DNA of 64,000 nucleotides from Paenibacillus sp. GP183 (lineage in GTDB: Bacteria; Bacillota; Bacilli; Paenibacillales; NBRC-103111). The stretch spans positions 2,604,001 through 2,668,000 of the forward strand of contig NZ_FNSW01000001.1 of the NCBI RefSeq assembly GCF_900104695.1, in the 5' to 3' direction. A program made the translations under genes and the position numbers. The notes beneath the pieces were generated by a model, which ran no database searches, was not told the DNA's origin, and saw only the letters and a program-made list of their open reading frames with translations. Shown here one piece after another: positions 26,281 through 34,466 of this stretch; position 1 is the stretch's first letter; the number at the start of each line of letters is the position of its first letter.

Positions 26281-26296
26281 ATGAAATCGATTTCAT
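26281..26296. promoter_or_regulatory. Perfect 16-bp palindrome, cre-like operator
   Basis: ATGAAATCGATTTCAT is a perfect palindrome with a central CG and fits the CcpA cre pattern except T for R. It lies just upstream of the ribosome site of the GH3/GH30 gene. It could bind CcpA or another LacI-family repressor. Confidence 0.5.
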
Positions 26297-26505
26297 AATG
26301 ATTTGCAGCAGGTTATTTCGCTCCTTTCCATCTTAATCTAGTTTGTGGAAATACTATAAACCAAAGCGCATATCTATCATATCAAACAGAAAATGAATAT
26401 ATTGTTATACTGTGTCGCGATGTATAAACAATTTCGGAAGCCGAAGAAGCAACGTAAGGAACATCGGATGTAACTAAATAATTTCGTAGCGGAAAATAGA
26501 AAGAA

Positions 26506-26530
26506 CCCTGCTGTGAAATAACCAGCAGGG
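26506..26530 (-). terminator. Hairpin, terminator-like
   Basis: CCCTGCTG/CAGCAGGG with a nine-base loop, followed on the minus strand by TTCTTTCTATTTT. It lies downstream of the Gfo/Idh/MocA remnant in the 26297-26736 interval, which otherwise shows only the GH3/GH30 promoter region. Confidence 0.55.
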
Positions 26531-26630
26531 CTGCCTTAAGGAGAATCTTAAATTCCGATGATAAAGGAACCGGTCATATTACGAAGCGTCAAGGTGATCA
26601 GAAATGCGTGTACAAAATCAAAGATTGCAC

Positions 26631-26675
26631 AAAAGAGCACTCCTCATTCTAAATTCCGGTGAGAAGCGCTCTTTT
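26631..26675. terminator. Bidirectional terminator hairpin
   Basis: AAAAGAGC and GCTCTTTT bound a partly paired stem (CTCA/TGAG inside). T-runs occur on both strands, so it can act in either direction. On the minus strand it ends the oxidoreductase remnant. Confidence 0.7.
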
Positions 26676-26736
26676 TGATAGACGAGTTTTATTTTTAGCG
26701 GAAAGTTCTAAATTCTGCATTTGAACATATCGCGGA

Positions 26737-27054
26737 TTATTTGTAATAATTAGCAAGCAAGGCATCCATGATACGGCTTGTCCGTGCGGCGGATTCGCCT
26801 GTGCTCGGGCATGTGCCAATGCCATGCAATTCGTTAACGATCGATTGAATCAAAGGTTGTTGGATGTGCTTCGGATTGTCGATCTCCCATTGCTCCGTTC
26901 CTGCAGCCGTGTTTAATATCACAGGTGCTTCCGCAAAGGTGGAGAAGCGAATACTGCCCAAGGAACCGATGATTTCGTTCCATTCTTCGTTGGCGAAAGC
27001 GGAGAAACACCAAATCCCGCTACCAATGAAATGTACAGGATTAAAAAATTGCTG
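26737..27054 (-). pseudogene. C-terminal fragment of a Gfo/Idh/MocA oxidoreductase
   Basis: About 105 residues remain of a protein normally near 330. Readable pieces are WCFSAFANEEWNEIIGSLGS, IRFSTFAEAPVILNT, NPKHIQQPLIQSIVNEL and CPSTGESAARTSRIMDALL, all typical of the C-terminal beta-sheet domain and closing helix of this dehydrogenase family. The NAD-binding N-terminal domain is gone and a stop precedes the fragment. It is followed by normal-looking terminators, so it was once the end of an operon. Confidence 0.8.
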
Positions 27055-27057
27055 CTA

Positions 27058-27250
27058 GTTCAGCAGTTCTGCTCAATCTGGATGTGATAATTTCCACCGA
27101 ACGGTCTTGATATTGGTTGTGGTCTTCAATGACGATAACCTCAGGGCCTTTTGAGACCCCAGAAGCAAAGTACGTTTTTCACGTAGTTCAAGGCCATCTC
27201 GATCGGGGTCATGTATTCCGACGAATAGAACTGCCCGTTCGTATTTTGAG
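27058..27250 (-). pseudogene. Unassigned, frameshifted coding fragment
   Basis: Minus-strand sequence reads GQFYSSEYMTPIEMALNYVK and then, after a frame change near 27160, SKGPEVIVIEDHNQYQDRSV and EIITSRLSRTAE. Composition and reading continuity suggest broken coding DNA, but I do not recognise the family. It lies directly before the oxidoreductase remnant and may belong to the same lost operon. Confidence 0.35.
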
Positions 27251-27666
27251 ATCAACCATTCTTTCTGGTTTATCCTTTTATTTTAGTTGGAGGATTGGAG
27301 GTAGCCGGGTCGAACGTACCTGCCCGTGGGACTTGATCCCGACCTCTGTATTGTTCACCCCCTACTTGTTGCTACCATGTTCTGGTTGGGACACAAATCC
27401 CGTATAACAAGCGATGCTATGGAATTACAAGAAGGTCTAGGGGCTGCCGGCAAATTCACTTATGGGAGAATGTCAAATGAATCCAGTAATCGGTAATTTT
27501 CAAGGTAAATGGAGGATTATTTGGCATGCTTACTTTTCACTATAGCATATGAACTTGCTTAGCTACGCTGGAAATGTTGACAAGCTATTAGCTGGTATAG
27601 CTTAGTGACCTACTAGCGCTATTGATAAACTAAGACCTTGAAAAACAACTGGATATGCGAATACTT
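27251..27666. other. Interval without recognisable gene
   Basis: No open frame with protein-like content and a ribosome site is visible. A short minus-strand reading near 27300-27365 (YRGRDQVPRAGTFDPATS) may be another old coding scrap. Confidence 0.4.
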
Positions 27667-27718
27667 GCGTCCCCAATCCGTCCCCAACTCCCCTATCCCC
27701 TCACTCAAAACCCTTATA
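27667..27718. repeat. Direct repeat copy B (att-like or recombinase-tail scar)
   Basis: Same arrangement and orientation as 6319-6370: an identical 22-base block beginning GCGTCCCCAATCCG, a variable spacer, CTCACTCAAA and CCCTTATA. The minus strand would encode LGTDWGRK. It lies just below the amidase gene. Confidence 0.55.
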
Positions 27719-27778
27719 GATCATGCCTTCTCAACTAATGTTCGGATCCATAATATTCGCTTTGACTAACAAACAGGT

Positions 27779-27822
27779 AAAAAAAGCTGACCCGCTTTAA
27801 CTTCAAGCGTCAGCTTTTTGGC
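27779..27822 (-). terminator. Rho-independent terminator of the amidase gene
   Basis: Minus strand: AAAAAGCTGACGCTT pairs with AAGCGGGTCAGCTTTTT, ending in a run of seven T residues, nine bases past the amidase stop. Confidence 0.85.
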
Positions 27823-27830
27823 ATTATTTT

Positions 27831-29285
27831 TTAGGGAGTGGAGATTGGTGGGTGACGGTGCAGGGTGGCCTGTTCATACGCATACGCGTATTGAATCAAT
27901 GTACCTTCGCTGTATGGCTTTCCTAATATTTGCAATCCTGCTGGATACTTATCATAGCTGAACCCCATCGGAACAGTGATCGCCGGGAAGCCTGTAGGCG
28001 GACTCATCAAGTTGCTGTTGTTGCCGTCCGGACTAGTTAAATCGCCTATGAGACGCGGCGGATTGTTCCACGTTGGGTAGATAATCGTGTCTACCTGGTA
28101 ATCAGCCATCGCGCTCAGTACGGCTTGGCGGTAGATCTGTCGATGGTACTCTCCTTTCAGGTACTCCGGATCGTCCATTGGAGCACCCTCTGCCTTCTGA
28201 TTGTTCAGCATCCGCTCTTTAATAGAAGGATCGAACTTGCCGGATGCAATAATATCGTCCAGAGATTTCATAATGGCATTCGGGCCGAGGGATTCCAAAT
28301 ATTGGTTAAGCTCATATTTGAACGGGCTGCCTCCCGTGGTTTTGCTGTGTAAGCTGGTAAGGTTGGGAATAACAAAGGGATCAACAATAACGGCTCCTTG
28401 TTTCTCCAAGTCTGTAATCGCTTGTTCCATCAGTCTTTTGACTTCAGGGTCCGCTGTGGGTGTTTCGAAATACTCCCGGAGTACACCAATACGTGCTCCT
28501 TTTAACCCGTCCTTTTTCAAGTAGCTCGTGTAGGTTTCAGGTATGTTTCCGACGCTGGAAGCCGTTACGGGGTCGTTCTTATCGTATCCGGCAAGCACAT
28601 CAAGGAGAATCGCGGCATCCGTTACTGTTCTCGCCATTGGCCCCCCGACATCTCGTGCCAGGTTTAACGGAACGATTCCGTCGCGGCTCGTAAGTCCGAT
28701 TGTCGGTCGAATGCCTACAAGGCTGTTATGAGAAGCTGGCCCGCGGATGGAATTGCCTGTATCGGTTCCTAGTCCCGCAGCTCCAAAGTTTGCCGCTAAC
28801 GCAGCTCCCGTTCCGCCGCTTGAACCGGCTGGGACACGATCCAGAGCGTATGGGTTGCGCGTGATGCCTCCTATCGAGCTGATCGTTTCGTAAGGACTGA
28901 ATGCGAATTCGGCCATATTCGATTTGGCTATTACGATCGCTCCCGCTTCACGAAGCTTTAGGACCATATACGCATCATCCGGAGGGATAGAGCCCTCCAG
29001 GGAGGCTGAGCCGGCTGTTGTTGGCAGGTCGAATGTATCAAAATTATCCTTCACGATAATAGGGATGCCATGCAACGGCCCACGTGGTCCCTTAAGCTTA
29101 CGCTCTAGATCCAATGCAGAAGCTGTTTCCAGCGCTTTAGGATTAATGATCACAATTGCGTTAATCGAAGGTCCCTTATGATCATACTTTTCAATTCTGT
29201 CCAAATACATTTGTACGAGCTGTTTCGAGGTGATTTTCCCAGATTCCAACGCTTTCTGCATCTCTGGTATTGTGCTCTCAATCAA
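27831..29285 (-). CDS. Amidase-signature family amidase
   Basis: 484 residues, full length for the family that hydrolyses carboxamides with a Ser-cisSer-Lys triad. The Lys lies in PIIVKDNFDT near residue 78, the cis-Ser in PAGSSGGTGAALAAN near 155, and the nucleophile Ser in GTDTGNSIRGPAS near 178. A later GFPAITVPMGFS is the usual substrate-side motif. The start is TTG with GGAGGTG seven bases upstream. There is no signal peptide, so it is cytoplasmic. It stands as a single-gene unit with its own promoter region (TATAAT-like near 29320) and terminator; the substrate is unknown. Confidence 0.9.
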   Translation of the reverse strand: MIESTIPEMQKALESGKITSKQLVQMYLDRIEKYDHKGPSINAIVIINPKALETASALDLERKLKGPRGPLHGIPIIVKDNFDTFDLPTTAGSASLEGSIPPDDAYMVLKLREAGAIVIAKSNMAEFAFSPYETISSIGGITRNPYALDRVPAGSSGGTGAALAANFGAAGLGTDTGNSIRGPASHNSLVGIRPTIGLTSRDGIVPLNLARDVGGPMARTVTDAAILLDVLAGYDKNDPVTASSVGNIPETYTSYLKKDGLKGARIGVLREYFETPTADPEVKRLMEQAITDLEKQGAVIVDPFVIPNLTSLHSKTTGGSPFKYELNQYLESLGPNAIMKSLDDIIASGKFDPSIKERMLNNQKAEGAPMDDPEYLKGEYHRQIYRQAVLSAMADYQVDTIIYPTWNNPPRLIGDLTSPDGNNSNLMSPPTGFPAITVPMGFSYDKYPAGLQILGKPYSEGTLIQYAYAYEQATLHRHPPISTP

Positions 29286-29437
29286 TTGAACACCTCCATA
29301 AATAGTAGATTATACTAATTATACGTTATTTAATATAACATTAAGCATAAAATTATGTAAATAATAGACTTTAATTCATAGTTTTGTGGCATGTATCATT
29401 ACAAATCTATGAATAAGTTAGCTTTTGAAAAGAACGC

Positions 29438-29477
29438 AAAAATCCCTATCAACTTAGAAATAAGCGATCGGGATTTT
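29438..29477 (-). terminator. Terminator after the dehydrogenase remnant
   Basis: AAAATCCC pairs with GGGATTTT across a loop with a partly paired inner part; on the minus strand it ends in TTTTTG. It directly follows the duplicated dehydrogenase tail. Confidence 0.6.
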
Positions 29478-29655
29478 ATCGGGTTCAAAACGCCGCTCTC
29501 CTAAACAACATTATCTTAAGTCTCTTGAAGAATATTCAGGTAATCCTCGGCGCCAATCGAACGGATATTGCTGGACGTTGATACGATTCGCGGGAAATCC
29601 TCTTTCCTTACTCCAGATAGGTCTTTCAGCTTCGGAATTTCGAGCTTAATCGTAA
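29478..29655 (-). pseudogene. Duplicated 3' end of the iron alcohol dehydrogenase gene
   Basis: About 178 bases match 6628-6826 closely, including the stop codon and the flank GGGTTCAA-ACGCCGCTCTCC beyond it. A deletion of about 21 bases near 29582 removes part of the helix present in the intact copy, and the last shared bases are CGTAA at about 29655. Only the C-terminal 45-55 codons remain. No start, no body of the gene. Confidence 0.9.
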
Positions 29656-29703
29656 CGCATCTTTTCCTTGTTCCTTCATGATCATAACAGCCCTTTACGA
29701 TAA

Positions 29704-29734
29704 TCGAGCCCTTCTTTATTAAAGAAGGGCTCGA
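29704..29734. terminator. Strong hairpin downstream of the GH27 gene
   Basis: TCGAGCCCTTCTTT pairs perfectly with AAAGAAGGGCTCGA, three-base loop. It lies about 60 bases past the GH27 stop. No clean T-run follows on the minus strand, but the stem itself carries T residues. Confidence 0.65.
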
Positions 29735-29794
29735 AAGTACGTCGTATGGTTTCCGGGTAAGTAAATTGGAAGCTTGCTGTCGTGGCGGACCTTT

Positions 29795-32700
29795 CTAATC
29801 GACGATCTCTTGTTCCGTATCGTTATCCGATACCTGAGAAGGTATGATGAATCTTAAACTGTCTATCAACAAGTAGGTTCCCGATTTCTTGACTGCTTTA
29901 ATTGTATGCTTGCCATTCCGAAGGCCGGAAATGCGGAACACGGTTTGCTGCGTCAGCCTAGTAGCGTTATAAGTACTCACCGTTTTTTTATACTTGTTAT
30001 CCACATAAATATCCATATCACCCTGATAAGGACTCTTTGGCGTAATCACTTCTATCCCTTTTCCCTTGAAAGTATACGAAAAGGAATCGTTGTTTGTCCC
30101 GGTGTAATGCACGTCATTTTGATAATCCCCCCGGAAGGAGAAGGTCAGCTGGGTGGTTCCAACCGGCAAGGAGGCCAGGTATTCCTTCTTCAGGGTGATT
30201 TGGCTGCCCGATACCGTGTAGTCCGTGCCTTCCACCAATTTTATACTAGCATTCGTTATGCTGCTTAGGTTATTTCCGTCAATCGCCATTTGGATGGCGA
30301 CATCCGCCGGTGCCGTTGATTTTTTGTCGAAGGTGATCGCATCCGGTTGGATCAGGTCGGCCAGCCGTACCGTCAATTTATCGAGCAGCATGAAGGCTCC
30401 CGACTTCTTTACAACCTTCAGGATGTGCCGTCCGTCGGACAAACTTGTAATATTGTAAACGGTTTGCTGCGCCAATCTCCCGTTATAATACGTGCTAACC
30501 GTCTGTTTAAAGACATCATCCACGAATATATCGATATCTCCTTGGGAAGCATCCTTTTCCGTGATCACTTCAATACCCGTTCCCGTAAACGCGTATTCGA
30601 AGGAGTCGCCATTGGTCTCGGTGTACTGCACGTCATCCATGTAATCCCCGAGTCCTCGCCCGCTGCTTCGGTTCCAGGCCCCTTTGTACAAGATCCCGGA
30701 GTCGTCATTGTTAACGGAAACATACCGGCCTCTGGATGTGTCACTTACGATCACGGCAAGGGACTGCGGTGCTCCTGCACTGAAAGTGAATGTCAGGTTC
30801 GTTACGCCCGTCGGTAGGGTTGCCAGATACTCTTGTTTAAGGGTTACCTGCGTATCCGAGCTCGTGTAATCCGTTCCTTGCACCAATTTTGATGTCCCGT
30901 TGCTTATGCCTATAAGCGTATTTCCGTTCAGATTCAGAGTCGTTTCAACATCCGCTCGTTTGGATGCATTAATGTCGAAGCTTACGGATGTCGGGTTGAT
31001 TCCACTGTTCGGAGGAGTCGTGTCAACAATCGCAATTTCCAGTGTTTGCACCGCACCCGAACTGAAAACGAATGTCAAAATTGTCGTTCCGACTGGCTGT
31101 TTGGCAAGGTACTCCTTCTTTACGGTAACTAGAGTGCCCGATACCGTGTAGTCGGTACCCGATACCAAGTTCGCTCCGCCGTTGGCAATGCGGTTTAAGG
31201 TATTCCCATTCATCGTCATCGTGCTCACGACATCGGCCTGCTTCGCAGCCATCTTGTCAAAGCTTGCCACAGTTGGATTGATCGTGCTGTTCGGCGACGA
31301 AGAATCGCTAATGGAGACCGCAAGAGTCTGCACGGCTCCCGAGCTGAAGCTGAAAGCAAGGTTCGTAGTTCCTAGTAATTGCGCCTGAAGATATTCTTTC
31401 TTGATCGTTATTTGGCTGCCGGATACTGTGTAATCGGTGCCGGAAGCCAAGGTTGCACCAGCGTTGGTGATGCCTGTTAAGTTCGTCCCGTACGTTGTAT
31501 ACGTTACAGTTGTTACCGTAACATCGGCCTGTTTCGCTGTCGCCTTATCAAATGCCCCCTCAGCAGGGCTGAACAGGTCGGGCACGCGGACTCTCAATTT
31601 ATCCAGCAGCATGAAATATCCAGATTTTTTTACGGCTTTCAAGGTGTGATTCCCGTTGGACAATCCGGTTATGTTGTAAACGGTTTGCTGAGTTTGTCTG
31701 CTTGCGTTATACGTACTGATCGTTTGCTTGAAGACGTTGTCCACATAAATATCTATGTCGCCCTGAGAGGAATCCTTTTCCGTGATCAGCTCGATTCCCG
31801 TTCCCACAAACGAATATTCAAAGAAATCATTATTGGTCTCGGTCCAATGCACGTCATCCTTGTAATCCCCTAGTCCTCGCCCGCTGCTTCGATTCCAGGT
31901 ACCCGTATAGACAATTCCGATGCCGTCATCGTTGAGGGTAATGTAGGCTCCCTTCGACGTGTCGCTAGTGATAACGGCAAGGTTTTGGGCTGCTCCCCAA
32001 GTGAAGGTGAATGTTAGGTTCGTTACCCCTGTTGGCAGGGTCGCCAGGTATTGCTTCTTAAGAATCGCCTTGCTGTACACCACCGTATAATCGATGCCGG
32101 CTCTCAATGCCGTTTGGCCGTTTGAGATGCCGGTCAACTCGTTCCCGTTAAGCGAAAGGACGGTAGCTGCATCGGCCTGAGCCGTTGCGCTCTTGTCAAA
32201 GCTTACCAAGGTCGGGCTGATTAAACTATTCCGCGGCGTTGTATCGCTTACCGTGATCGCCAGCGTCTGTGCGGATCCCGCACTGAAAGAGATCGTTAGG
32301 TTGGTGGTTCCGACAGGAAGAGTGGATAGGTACTCCTTCCTGATGGTAAGCTGGCTGCCTGATACCGTGTAGTCCGTGCCGGACGTCAATGCGGTTCCTC
32401 CGTTGGCGATACGGCTCAGGGTATTGCCGCCTAGTGTCATTGTCGTAATGACATCAGCTTGTTTCGTTGTCATTTTGTCAAAGCTTGCCGCAGTTGGACT
32501 TATCGTACTGTTTTGAGACACGGAATCCTTTACCGTAACAGTAAGGTTCTGAGTAGCTCCCGCCAACTCTTTGCCGCCGTTGCGCTTCCAATCGCCCGTA
32601 TATGATATCCCGGTATCGTCGTCATTAACGGCCGATATGCCTCCTGTGGAGACGACCTTGAATAAGCGGGATGCATGCGAAGGTAAGTTCACCGAGCTGT

Positions 32701-33994
32701 AGCCATCAGTAAACGTTCCCAGATTGGTATGGCTCCACAGATCGCGGACTGAAGCGGAACCGCTTAATCCGATATCGCTCCAATTGACGGTAACCGTTGC
32801 AGCGCTGCTCCCCAAGTTGAAAAGTCCGACGGTATAGCTTCCGTCCCCGTTGTTGGCGTACCAAACTTGCTTGTCGGACGCCATGGATACTGGGTGCGCC
32901 GGACGGCCGGCCTGATTGACGGCAATCACCTCATCGTTCGTAAGCAGTTGTACCCCGTAATCGTCCAGGTTGGTCAGATCGTTCCCCGTATATAGTTGGG
33001 CCGAAGACATCGACCACAGAGACATTCCGGTTTGCCGCTCGTCCTTCGTTAAGCCGTCCATCGCCCCATTCCCGATATCGAGTGAGTCGAAATCATTCCA
33101 GTGGCCTGGACCCGCATCCCGCCACCAAATATTGGCGTCAGGAAAAAGCCGGGCGATGTTGCCCCAAGCCGTCAACGCCTTATTGGCGCAATAGCATTCG
33201 ACATCCCAGTCGACCCGCCAGCCGTTCGCGTACTGTTTCCAGGTGTCCACATAGTTATGGTCCAGCGCCCACGATAGCTCGAACCAGATATGGTGCGGAG
33301 CCAGTGCTTGGGACCAAGCCTTGACGTCGTCGCGGGCATCGATCGTCGTATCGTTGTGGCCCGAGCCCGGCGTCACGCTGTCGAATTTCAGAAAATCAAT
33401 TCCCCATGCCCCCAACTGATCGGCTATTGAGTTAATATAGCCCTGGGCACATGGATTGCTGAAATCGATTTTATAGCCGATCCCCCAATAATCCGCCTGC
33501 CTTAAAGGCTTAACGGCGATATCCTGGGCATGGCAGGCCGTTCCATAAATCGGCAGATTAGCATCGTACACTTGCGGCGAAAGCCCCGGAATCATATAGA
33601 GGCCAATTTTTTGCTCGTTTTTATGTACATAATTGATTACTTCCGACAGGCCGTTCGGGTATAACGTCTTGCTCGGCATTGGCCGGCCATATTCATCCGT
33701 TCCCCCGTTCCAACCCGCATCGATATTGATGTATTCGTAACCATGAGCCTGCAGCTTCTGATGCATCGCGTCGGATTGGGCTTTGATTTGCGCGGCATTG
33801 ATCCAGTTTGAATTATTGGAGTATACCTGCATGCTGTAGCTGCTCCAGCCCATTAAAGGTCTCCGGGCCAAGTCCTGATGATCAGGTTCTGCGGATTTGG
33901 CAACGCTTCCAGGCGAAAAAAACACGGTCTGTTGAACGATAAGACTGAGCATTATCAGGATCGGTAAAAACACTTTTTTCATAAATCGAGTCAT
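29795..33994 (-). CDS. Secreted GH27 glycosidase with six X2 modules and three repeated jelly-roll-like domains
   Basis: 1399 residues. Signal peptide about 1-34. GH27 domain about 40-450: RRPLMGWSSYS, EYINIDAGWN, nucleophile Asp205 in FLKFDSV, acid/base probably Asp264 in RVDWDVE, WWRDAGPGHWND, followed by the beta-sandwich ending SHASRLFKVV. GH27 includes alpha-galactosidases and beta-L-arabinopyranosidases. Then X2 (Ig-like, FDK...ADV...TDYTVSGSQ...KKEYL) modules at about 493-584, 589-677, 809-897, 901-991, 996-1085 and 1217-1287, and about 120-residue domains (FTGTGIEVITEKDASQGDID type) at about 684-805, 1091-1214 and 1290-1385. The start has GGGAG eight bases upstream. A cre-like site lies about 95 bases upstream. 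Confidence 0.92.
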   Translation of the reverse strand: MTRFMKKVFLPILIMLSLIVQQTVFFSPGSVAKSAEPDHQDLARRPLMGWSSYSMQVYSNNSNWINAAQIKAQSDAMHQKLQAHGYEYINIDAGWNGGTDEYGRPMPSKTLYPNGLSEVINYVHKNEQKIGLYMIPGLSPQVYDANLPIYGTACHAQDIAVKPLRQADYWGIGYKIDFSNPCAQGYINSIADQLGAWGIDFLKFDSVTPGSGHNDTTIDARDDVKAWSQALAPHHIWFELSWALDHNYVDTWKQYANGWRVDWDVECYCANKALTAWGNIARLFPDANIWWRDAGPGHWNDFDSLDIGNGAMDGLTKDERQTGMSLWSMSSAQLYTGNDLTNLDDYGVQLLTNDEVIAVNQAGRPAHPVSMASDKQVWYANNGDGSYTVGLFNLGSSAATVTVNWSDIGLSGSASVRDLWSHTNLGTFTDGYSSVNLPSHASRLFKVVSTGGISAVNDDDTGISYTGDWKRNGGKELAGATQNLTVTVKDSVSQNSTISPTAASFDKMTTKQADVITTMTLGGNTLSRIANGGTALTSGTDYTVSGSQLTIRKEYLSTLPVGTTNLTISFSAGSAQTLAITVSDTTPRNSLISPTLVSFDKSATAQADAATVLSLNGNELTGISNGQTALRAGIDYTVVYSKAILKKQYLATLPTGVTNLTFTFTWGAAQNLAVITSDTSKGAYITLNDDGIGIVYTGTWNRSSGRGLGDYKDDVHWTETNNDFFEYSFVGTGIELITEKDSSQGDIDIYVDNVFKQTISTYNASRQTQQTVYNITGLSNGNHTLKAVKKSGYFMLLDKLRVRVPDLFSPAEGAFDKATAKQADVTVTTVTYTTYGTNLTGITNAGATLASGTDYTVSGSQITIKKEYLQAQLLGTTNLAFSFSSGAVQTLAVSISDSSSPNSTINPTVASFDKMAAKQADVVSTMTMNGNTLNRIANGGANLVSGTDYTVSGTLVTVKKEYLAKQPVGTTILTFVFSSGAVQTLEIAIVDTTPPNSGINPTSVSFDINASKRADVETTLNLNGNTLIGISNGTSKLVQGTDYTSSDTQVTLKQEYLATLPTGVTNLTFTFSAGAPQSLAVIVSDTSRGRYVSVNNDDSGILYKGAWNRSSGRGLGDYMDDVQYTETNGDSFEYAFTGTGIEVITEKDASQGDIDIFVDDVFKQTVSTYYNGRLAQQTVYNITSLSDGRHILKVVKKSGAFMLLDKLTVRLADLIQPDAITFDKKSTAPADVAIQMAIDGNNLSSITNASIKLVEGTDYTVSGSQITLKKEYLASLPVGTTQLTFSFRGDYQNDVHYTGTNNDSFSYTFKGKGIEVITPKSPYQGDMDIYVDNKYKKTVSTYNATRLTQQTVFRISGLRNGKHTIKAVKKSGTYLLIDSLRFIIPSQVSDNDTEQEIVD

Positions 33995-34086
33995 AAATTC
34001 ATCTCCCTTGGAATTTGAATGGACTACATGAAATGAACATCTTTCTTGCGACGAGCAAAACAACTCCCTACGTTAGACATTGATTA

Positions 34087-34102
34087 ATGATAGCGCTTTC
34101 TA
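34087..34102. promoter_or_regulatory. cre-like site upstream of the GH27 gene
   Basis: Minus strand TAGAAAGCGCTATCAT matches the CcpA consensus at every defined position except the second (A for T). Suggests carbon catabolite repression of the secreted enzyme. Confidence 0.5.
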
Positions 34103-34116
34103 TAGTTTATTCTATT

Positions 34117-34140
34117 ACCTTTTCCCCCTTTCGAAAAGGT
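34117..34140. repeat. Inverted repeat in the GH27 promoter region
   Basis: ACCTTTTC and GAAAAGGT, eight bases apart, 15 bases further upstream than the cre-like site. Possible operator for a second regulator. The rest of 34141-34348 shows no gene. Confidence 0.35.
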
Positions 34141-34348
34141 ACATTTACGTTGTTTTGCGTACAAAATACCCTAAATTTGGATGATTATGAAACTACTTTT
34201 CTCTTACAATGATCATCCAAAAAGACTCGATAGCAGAACAATACAATTCTTCGGTCCAACGATCGCATCCTCTTGCTTCACTTCGGTGACTACGATCAAT
34301 GAGGCCATAACATTTAAAGGCGTGACGATTATTTACAAAAAAGTAAAT

Positions 34349-34389
34349 AAGCCTCTACTCCCATGCGAATGGGTTGTAGAGGCTTATTT
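34349..34389. terminator. Terminator downstream of the GH125 gene
   Basis: AAGCCTCTAC pairs with GTAGAGGCTT around an inner CCCAT/ATGGG stem. On the minus strand it is followed by ATTTACTTTTTTG. It closes the GH1-MATE-GH125 unit. Confidence 0.75.
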
Positions 34390-34466
34390 AGAAGTTATCG
34401 TTTATAAGCAACGATATCCGTGGGAGCACCGTTAGGTATTCTATAGTTGACTGTTTTTCTAAGACA

